Positions 5,890 through 8,614 of a stretch of DNA of 8,614 nucleotides are shown here, one piece after another (the stretch's first letter is position 1; each line of letters opens with the position of its first letter). The stretch covers positions 1-8,614 of the forward strand of contig JALWLR010000320.1 in NCBI GenBank assembly GCA_027084065.1. Direction: 5' to 3'. A program made the translations under genes and the position numbers. Below the pieces are notes generated by a model that did not search any database, was not told the DNA's origin, and saw only the letters and a program-made list of their open reading frames with translations. Source of the DNA: Helicobacteraceae bacterium (GTDB lineage: Bacteria > Campylobacterota > Campylobacteria > Campylobacterales > Sulfurimonadaceae).

Positions 5890-8614
5890 TTTCGGTAGAT
5901 GATAGAGAAACTGATAGTTGATATAAAGCTCAAAAATTTGTCCATTCGTTCCATTTACAAAGTTGGAGTAACTCGCTCCAAAGCGAAGATGATCTTGATG
6001 CCATATTTTTCCTCCATATCCGGCATCGAAGCTGTATGTCCAGTCGTCGATGTCAGAAGCGTAGTAGTAAGAAGCCTGCAAGTATGGTCTCCAAACACGT
6101 GTGTAAAGCTGTGCGTTTGCCATACCCAAGTAAACCTCCCCGCCGTAGTTGTAAAAATCGACAGGCAGTACGAGATAAGGATTGCGTTGAATCTCATCGA
6201 CGCTTCCTTTGTAGCTGGATGTTTCTTCGTAAAGTCCACGGCTGTAAAAAGCGGCAAATTTCAAGTCCGGGTAGCCTATTTTTATCGTTTTGGCAAGATT
6301 GGTATAGAAAAAAGAGCCTTTGCCTATATAGTAGTCATCACTGGAGTGATAGACATTGTAAGCATAATCGAATGTAAGAAGCGTCGATGGAAGTATGTTA
6401 TAGGCGAGGGTAGGTTCGAATGTACGCTTTTTTCCGGCAATGTAGAGCTGTGTACCCTCTGCTGCATCAAGACCCATGCCTGTTTTAAGACTTAGTCGCG
6501 TGCGACTATCAAGGCGGTATGTACCACGTAGCATAAAACCACCGTAGCTATTCATTGTATCTCTATAAAGTAGATCCAACCGCACACTTCCTCGTGTAAA
6601 TATCTGTTGTACTCCTAATGAGAGTGTTTTGGAGTAAGAGGGGAGATTGATAAGCTTGGTGGTATCTGTTGAGCTGTTTTTGTACAATGCGGCATGTTCG
6701 TAGAGGTAGACTCCCTCGGCAATGTAGGTTCTGTTTTGTACTTTGAAATATTTTTGAACAAGTGGAGCACGGTTGTAGTAGGCTGTTTTGAGCTCGAATT
6801 TGTCGCTTCTTCGCTGGCTAAGCTCTATTTGGTTGATGTAGAGATTTTGATTGTAGTAGTCTGCATCGAGTGTATCGAAGTTGAGTTGTTGTGCTTTTGC
6901 TATCTGACCATCTTTTTCCAAAGCGTCTATAGCATCGTTTCTTGAGAGGATCTCTCCATAGAGATCGAGCATATTTTCTATTTCGCTATGGCGGTCGAAC
7001 ATCATAGCATCACTAAACCGCATCCAAAGAGGTTTGAACTTTGATTTCGTATAAATTTTATGTGCCTTTTCCTCCGCTTTGATTTTAATGGCGTAGGAGT
7101 AGTGAATCTCTTCATAGTCTTCCGGTTTGAGATATTTTTTGAGTTTTTTTAGCTTTTTTTCAAATTTTTCGTTTCGAAGTACCGAAAGAGCGATTCGCAG
7201 ATAAAGCGAGCTAAAACGGCTGTTTTTCCAAAGGTCGGGATCTTCTTTTGCACGATTTCTAAGTCTTTTCTCGATGCGGCGCATAATTGCATCGTACTCT
7301 ACCAAACGCCCTTGTGCCTGATAGATCTGTGCTTGGAGCATTTGAAAATCTATATTGTGTATAATGGGAGTATTTTGCTCTAAAATAAGGTCTGCATAGA
7401 GGGCCGCACGGTCAATATCGTTAAGAAACAGATATGCCGATGCAAGGGGATAGTAGAGTGTCGAATCGGTCATATTTTTATCTTCAAGGTCTAAAAGAAG
7501 TTGTTTGAGCTTATATGTGTTGCCTGTAGCTATAAAGTGCCATAGTAGGGCAATTTGCACTTCATAATTATCCGGTGCCAACAAGAGAGCTTTATTTAAA
7601 GCCGCTTCCTCTTTCTCACGCTCTTTTTGAAATCCGTAAATCTTCGCTTTAATAATCCAGTAAAGTGGATTTTGAGAAAAGACGGGATTTTTCTCATCGA
7701 TGAGTGAAAGCATCTTTAGAAGCTCTTTGTAGTTGCCCTCATTGATGGCATCATTTGCATAGCTAAAGAAAAGGTAGGGAACTCTAAAACGCTCAAATCC
7801 CTCTTTGACCGCTTTTTGTACAAGTTTTGGGTCTCTCTTTTTATAAACGAGAGTGATTCGCTCATAATCGACAAGTCGTGCAGTGCCTAGCATCATCAGC
7901 ATTTTCGAAGCTGCAGCGGCTTTTTCCGTTTTTTGCAAGTACCAGCCAAGGTCACTGAGGAGTTCATAATATTTTTGCTTATGCTCTTGTGTCTCTTTGT
8001 CACTCTTTTTGGCACGCTCCAAAGAGCTGAAAGCTTTGGGTATATCTCTTTTTATGTAGTAGTAGCGTGCAAGCAGTGCCGCATCCTCAATCCCGTATGA
8101 GCCGTTTTGTTCTATCATCGAGACATATTTTGCCGCTTTTTGCATGTCGCCCATCTCCAAAGCTATTTGCAAGGCTTTTGTTAAAAGTTCTTGGTTTTCT
8201 GGATGCTTTGCATACTCTTGTTCGAGTACTTCTAGTATTTTTTCGGGTTGTCCCAGCTTTTTATAGACAAAGATCATAAGTTCTACATTTTTTTTGGAGT
8301 AGTGCCGCTCTAATCGTTTGCGCACAAGGGGCTCTATTTCTTCATACTGGAAGTTTGAGGTACCGTATTTTATGAGTTTTTCTTCGATGTCTGGATTGTA
8401 ACTGATTTGGTACGCTTTTTTGAGGTATTTGATGGAGTCATTGAGATGGTTCGTCCACTGAGCCGTTTGTGCGGCTTGTGAGTTCCAGTAGTAGGAGTTT
8501 GGGTATCTAGTAGCTCCGAGTTTTGCTATTTTGTAGGCTTTTTCCACTTCGCCTTTGTAGAGAAAGACTTGCAGCAGCAGTCGAAGCTCTTGTTCCTCTT
8601 TTGAGATAGTTGTT
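5887..8614 (-). CDS. pelB: PelB: TPR scaffold and outer-membrane beta-barrel exporter (N-terminus outside window)
   Basis: There are 908 codons before the TAG, and the frame stays open to the window edge. A GTG at 8547 is only an internal Val: the 22 upstream residues (KEEQELRLLLQVFLYKGEVEKA) continue a TPR helix pair. P. aeruginosa PelB has about 1190 residues, so roughly 280 N-terminal residues are missing. Visible residues 1 to about 470 are TPR-type helix pairs (NHLNDSIKYLKKAYQISYNP; LAPDNYEVQIALLW). A Lys-rich helical stretch (about 483-520, EKKLKKLKKYLKPED) follows. From about residue 580-620 to the end there are alternating-residue amphipathic strands with frequent Tyr, Arg and Asp (RLDLLYRDT, LQASYYYASD, LRFGASY), ending FELYINYQF, as expected for a 16-strand porin-like barrel. 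PelB forms the outer-membrane pore for Pel, and its TPRs bind PelA. The immediately following pelA gene supports the name. Confidence 0.9.
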   Translation of the reverse strand, partial: TTISKEEQELRLLLQVFLYKGEVEKAYKIAKLGATRYPNSYYWNSQAAQTAQWTNHLNDSIKYLKKAYQISYNPDIEEKLIKYGTSNFQYEEIEPLVRKRLERHYSKKNVELMIFVYKKLGQPEKILEVLEQEYAKHPENQELLTKALQIALEMGDMQKAAKYVSMIEQNGSYGIEDAALLARYYYIKRDIPKAFSSLERAKKSDKETQEHKQKYYELLSDLGWYLQKTEKAAAASKMLMMLGTARLVDYERITLVYKKRDPKLVQKAVKEGFERFRVPYLFFSYANDAINEGNYKELLKMLSLIDEKNPVFSQNPLYWIIKAKIYGFQKEREKEEAALNKALLLAPDNYEVQIALLWHFIATGNTYKLKQLLLDLEDKNMTDSTLYYPLASAYLFLNDIDRAALYADLILEQNTPIIHNIDFQMLQAQIYQAQGRLVEYDAIMRRIEKRLRNRAKEDPDLWKNSRFSSLYLRIALSVLRNEKFEKKLKKLKKYLKPEDYEEIHYSYAIKIKAEEKAHKIYTKSKFKPLWMRFSDAMMFDRHSEIENMLDLYGEILSRNDAIDALEKDGQIAKAQQLNFDTLDADYYNQNLYINQIELSQRRSDKFELKTAYYNRAPLVQKYFKVQNRTYIAEGVYLYEHAALYKNSSTDTTKLINLPSYSKTLSLGVQQIFTRGSVRLDLLYRDTMNSYGGFMLRGTYRLDSRTRLSLKTGMGLDAAEGTQLYIAGKKRTFEPTLAYNILPSTLLTFDYAYNVYHSSDDYYIGKGSFFYTNLAKTIKIGYPDLKFAAFYSRGLYEETSSYKGSVDEIQRNPYLVLPVDFYNYGGEVYLGMANAQLYTRVWRPYLQASYYYASDIDDWTYSFDAGYGGKIWHQDHLRFGASYSNFVNGTNGQIFELYINYQFLYHLPK

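Noticed and set aside
5899..6495. A 198-codon plus-strand frame opposite the pelB barrel region
   Set aside because: It is a shadow of the Tyr/Asp-rich barrel codons. It has no recognisable domain and no initiation signal, while the minus-strand frame is a convincing barrel.
8545..8547. GTG as the start codon of the pelB-like gene
   Set aside because: The frame continues upstream to the window edge with TPR-like sequence, so this is an internal Val and the gene is cut by the window.

Overview
The window looks like chromosomal DNA from a Campylobacterota-type bacterium (Sulfurimonas/Sulfurovum-like). This assignment is inferred from style only: moderately AT-rich, Lys/Glu/Tyr/Phe-rich proteins, tight gene packing with overlapping starts and stops, and a TATAAT-dominated promoter. 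No taxonomic marker was searched.

Layout from left to right. (1) Positions 1-109, minus strand: the first 36 codons of a lipoprotein gene that leaves the window on the left. (2) Positions 110-187: a short divergent promoter region. (3) Positions 188-1243, plus strand: an acidic, helical-repeat (TPR/Sel1-like) cytoplasmic protein of 351 residues that I cannot name. (4) Positions 1271-1356, minus strand: a class II tRNA-Leu with anticodon CAA and encoded CCA, with its own -10 box. (5) Positions 1401-8614, minus strand: one tightly packed gene string, transcribed right to left, in the order PelB (N-terminus outside the window), PelA, a membrane-anchored parvulin-like protein, and a HupE/UreJ-family membrane protein. 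The junctions are a 9-bp gap, a 16-bp overlap and a 4-bp ATGA overlap, so the four genes are very probably co-transcribed and partly translationally coupled.

How the genes fit together. PelB has a long TPR region followed by a C-terminal outer-membrane beta-barrel. PelA is a periplasmic two-enzyme protein with a GH114-type hydrolase and a CE4-like deacetylase. Together they are the modification and export end of the Pel exopolysaccharide machinery, which makes a partly deacetylated, GalNAc-rich cationic biofilm polymer. The synthase and inner-membrane parts (PelC to PelG) are not visible and would be expected upstream, beyond position 8614. The most unusual part is the tail of the operon. A parvulin-like protein and a HupE/UreJ permease, a pair known from other genomes without pel, are here locked into the pel operon by overlapping reading frames. 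No mobile element, CRISPR array or integrase is visible.
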